Shown piece after piece: positions 29,059 through 29,276 of a stretch of 29,276 bases of DNA. The stretch covers positions 1 to 29,276 of the forward strand of contig JBFISM010000029.1 in the NCBI GenBank assembly GCA_041608535.1. The letters run 5' to 3'. The translations under genes and the position numbers were made by a program. Numbering within the stretch: position 1 is the first letter of the stretch; each line of letters starts with the position of its first letter. This DNA comes from JBFISM01 sp041608535 (GTDB lineage Bacteria; Actinomycetota; Acidimicrobiia; Spongiisociales; UBA5794). The notes beneath the pieces were generated by a model. It worked only from the letters and a program-made list of their open reading frames with translations. It was not told the origin of the DNA and made no database searches.

Positions 29059-29276
29059 TCACCCCGCGGCGAGGGCGGCGTGAGCGGCCGCAAGCCGGGC
29101 TACCGGAACGCGGAATGGCGAGCAACTCACGTAGTCGAGCCCGTAGTCGTGGCAAGCAGCGATCGAATCGGGATCCCCGCCGTGCTCACCGCAGATGCCG
29201 ATCTCGATCCCGGGACGCTGCGCCCGACCTGCCTGGACCGCCTGCTCGATCAGGGTGCCGACGCCACGCCGATCCA
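29059..29276 (-). CDS. ppdK: Pyruvate phosphate dikinase, C-terminal part
   Basis: Only the last 72 codons lie in the window; the gene begins beyond its right edge. The fragment contains ICGEHGGDPDSI and GLDYVSCSPFRVPVARLAAA, the C-terminal signature of PPDK, with the catalytic Cys in VSCSPF and the GxCGEHGGDP metal/phosphate loop. The enzyme interconverts ATP, pyruvate and phosphate with AMP, phosphoenolpyruvate and pyrophosphate. The stop is the TGA at 29061-29059 on the minus strand. It is followed on that strand by malQ, which has its own promoter; functional linkage through central carbon storage is only inference. Confidence 0.92.
   Translation of the reverse strand, partial: DRRGVGTLIEQAVQAGRAQRPGIEIGICGEHGGDPDSIAACHDYGLDYVSCSPFRVPVARLAAAHAALAAG

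Noticed and set aside
26789..29083. 764-codon open frame on the plus strand
   Set aside because: It is antisense to malQ, whose GH77 catalytic motifs are intact. Its product shows no recognisable domain.

Overview
The window is GC-rich, densely packed chromosomal DNA from an actinobacterium, most likely of the class Acidimicrobiia (Ilumatobacter-like). This is inferred from several features together: two F420-type (LLM) oxidoreductases, a DinB/DUF664 protein of the mycothiol-linked kind, cysteine-bearing SLH repeats of a style common in that class, two CBM20 modules on a GH77 enzyme, and many apparently leaderless genes. In ten genes a TANNNT-like hexamer lies 6-8 nt before the start codon, which also decided several start choices. 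I saw no tRNA, rRNA, insertion sequence, prophage or CRISPR array. No gap without a gene exceeds 300 bases.

Layout. 1-5590: end of a DUF72 gene, an F420-type oxidoreductase, polyphosphate kinase 2 flanked by a shared inverted-repeat element, a convergent OsmC-type peroxidase, a secreted beta-propeller/SLH protein, a small conserved protein and exonuclease III. 5591-5817: a strongly structured intergenic stretch. 5818-8181 (minus): a coupled operon of a VOC protein, a folate-independent type MetE-core methyltransferase and a second LLM oxidoreductase. 8344-10453: a UspA-like/CBS protein and a polytopic membrane protein, convergent. 10525-12978 (minus): a CstB-like persulfide dioxygenase/rhodanese protein followed by a membrane-anchored sulfite-oxidase-fold molybdoenzyme, together a plausible sulfur-oxidation module. 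13178-14655: a Rieske ferredoxin translationally coupled to a cytochrome P450. 14757-17215: a DinB protein, then a SoxR/MerR-type promoter driving a 34-residue peptide and a 579-residue Rieske protein with an unassigned His-rich C-terminal domain. 17219-20674: membrane protein, secreted cupredoxin, two-gene ABC exporter, VOC protein. 20749-23599: Mth938-like protein, homocysteine S-methyltransferase, DUF4389 membrane protein. 23600-23777: a cluster of four hairpins. 23778-26010: an astacin-like metalloprotease overlapping an MvdD/graspetide-type ATP-grasp ligase. 26013-29276 (minus): a YbaY-like protein, a DPE2-type 4-alpha-glucanotransferase and the end of pyruvate phosphate dikinase.

Two loci look most likely to be undescribed. 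The first is the metalloprotease/ATP-grasp pair. The protease has no signal peptide and carries three tandem octapeptide repeats rich in Thr, Glu and Lys, so it could itself be the substrate of the ATP-grasp enzyme. The second is the SoxR-box operon, which encodes a conserved-looking 34-residue peptide ahead of a Rieske protein of unknown chemistry. The rest is mostly housekeeping or accessory redox metabolism.
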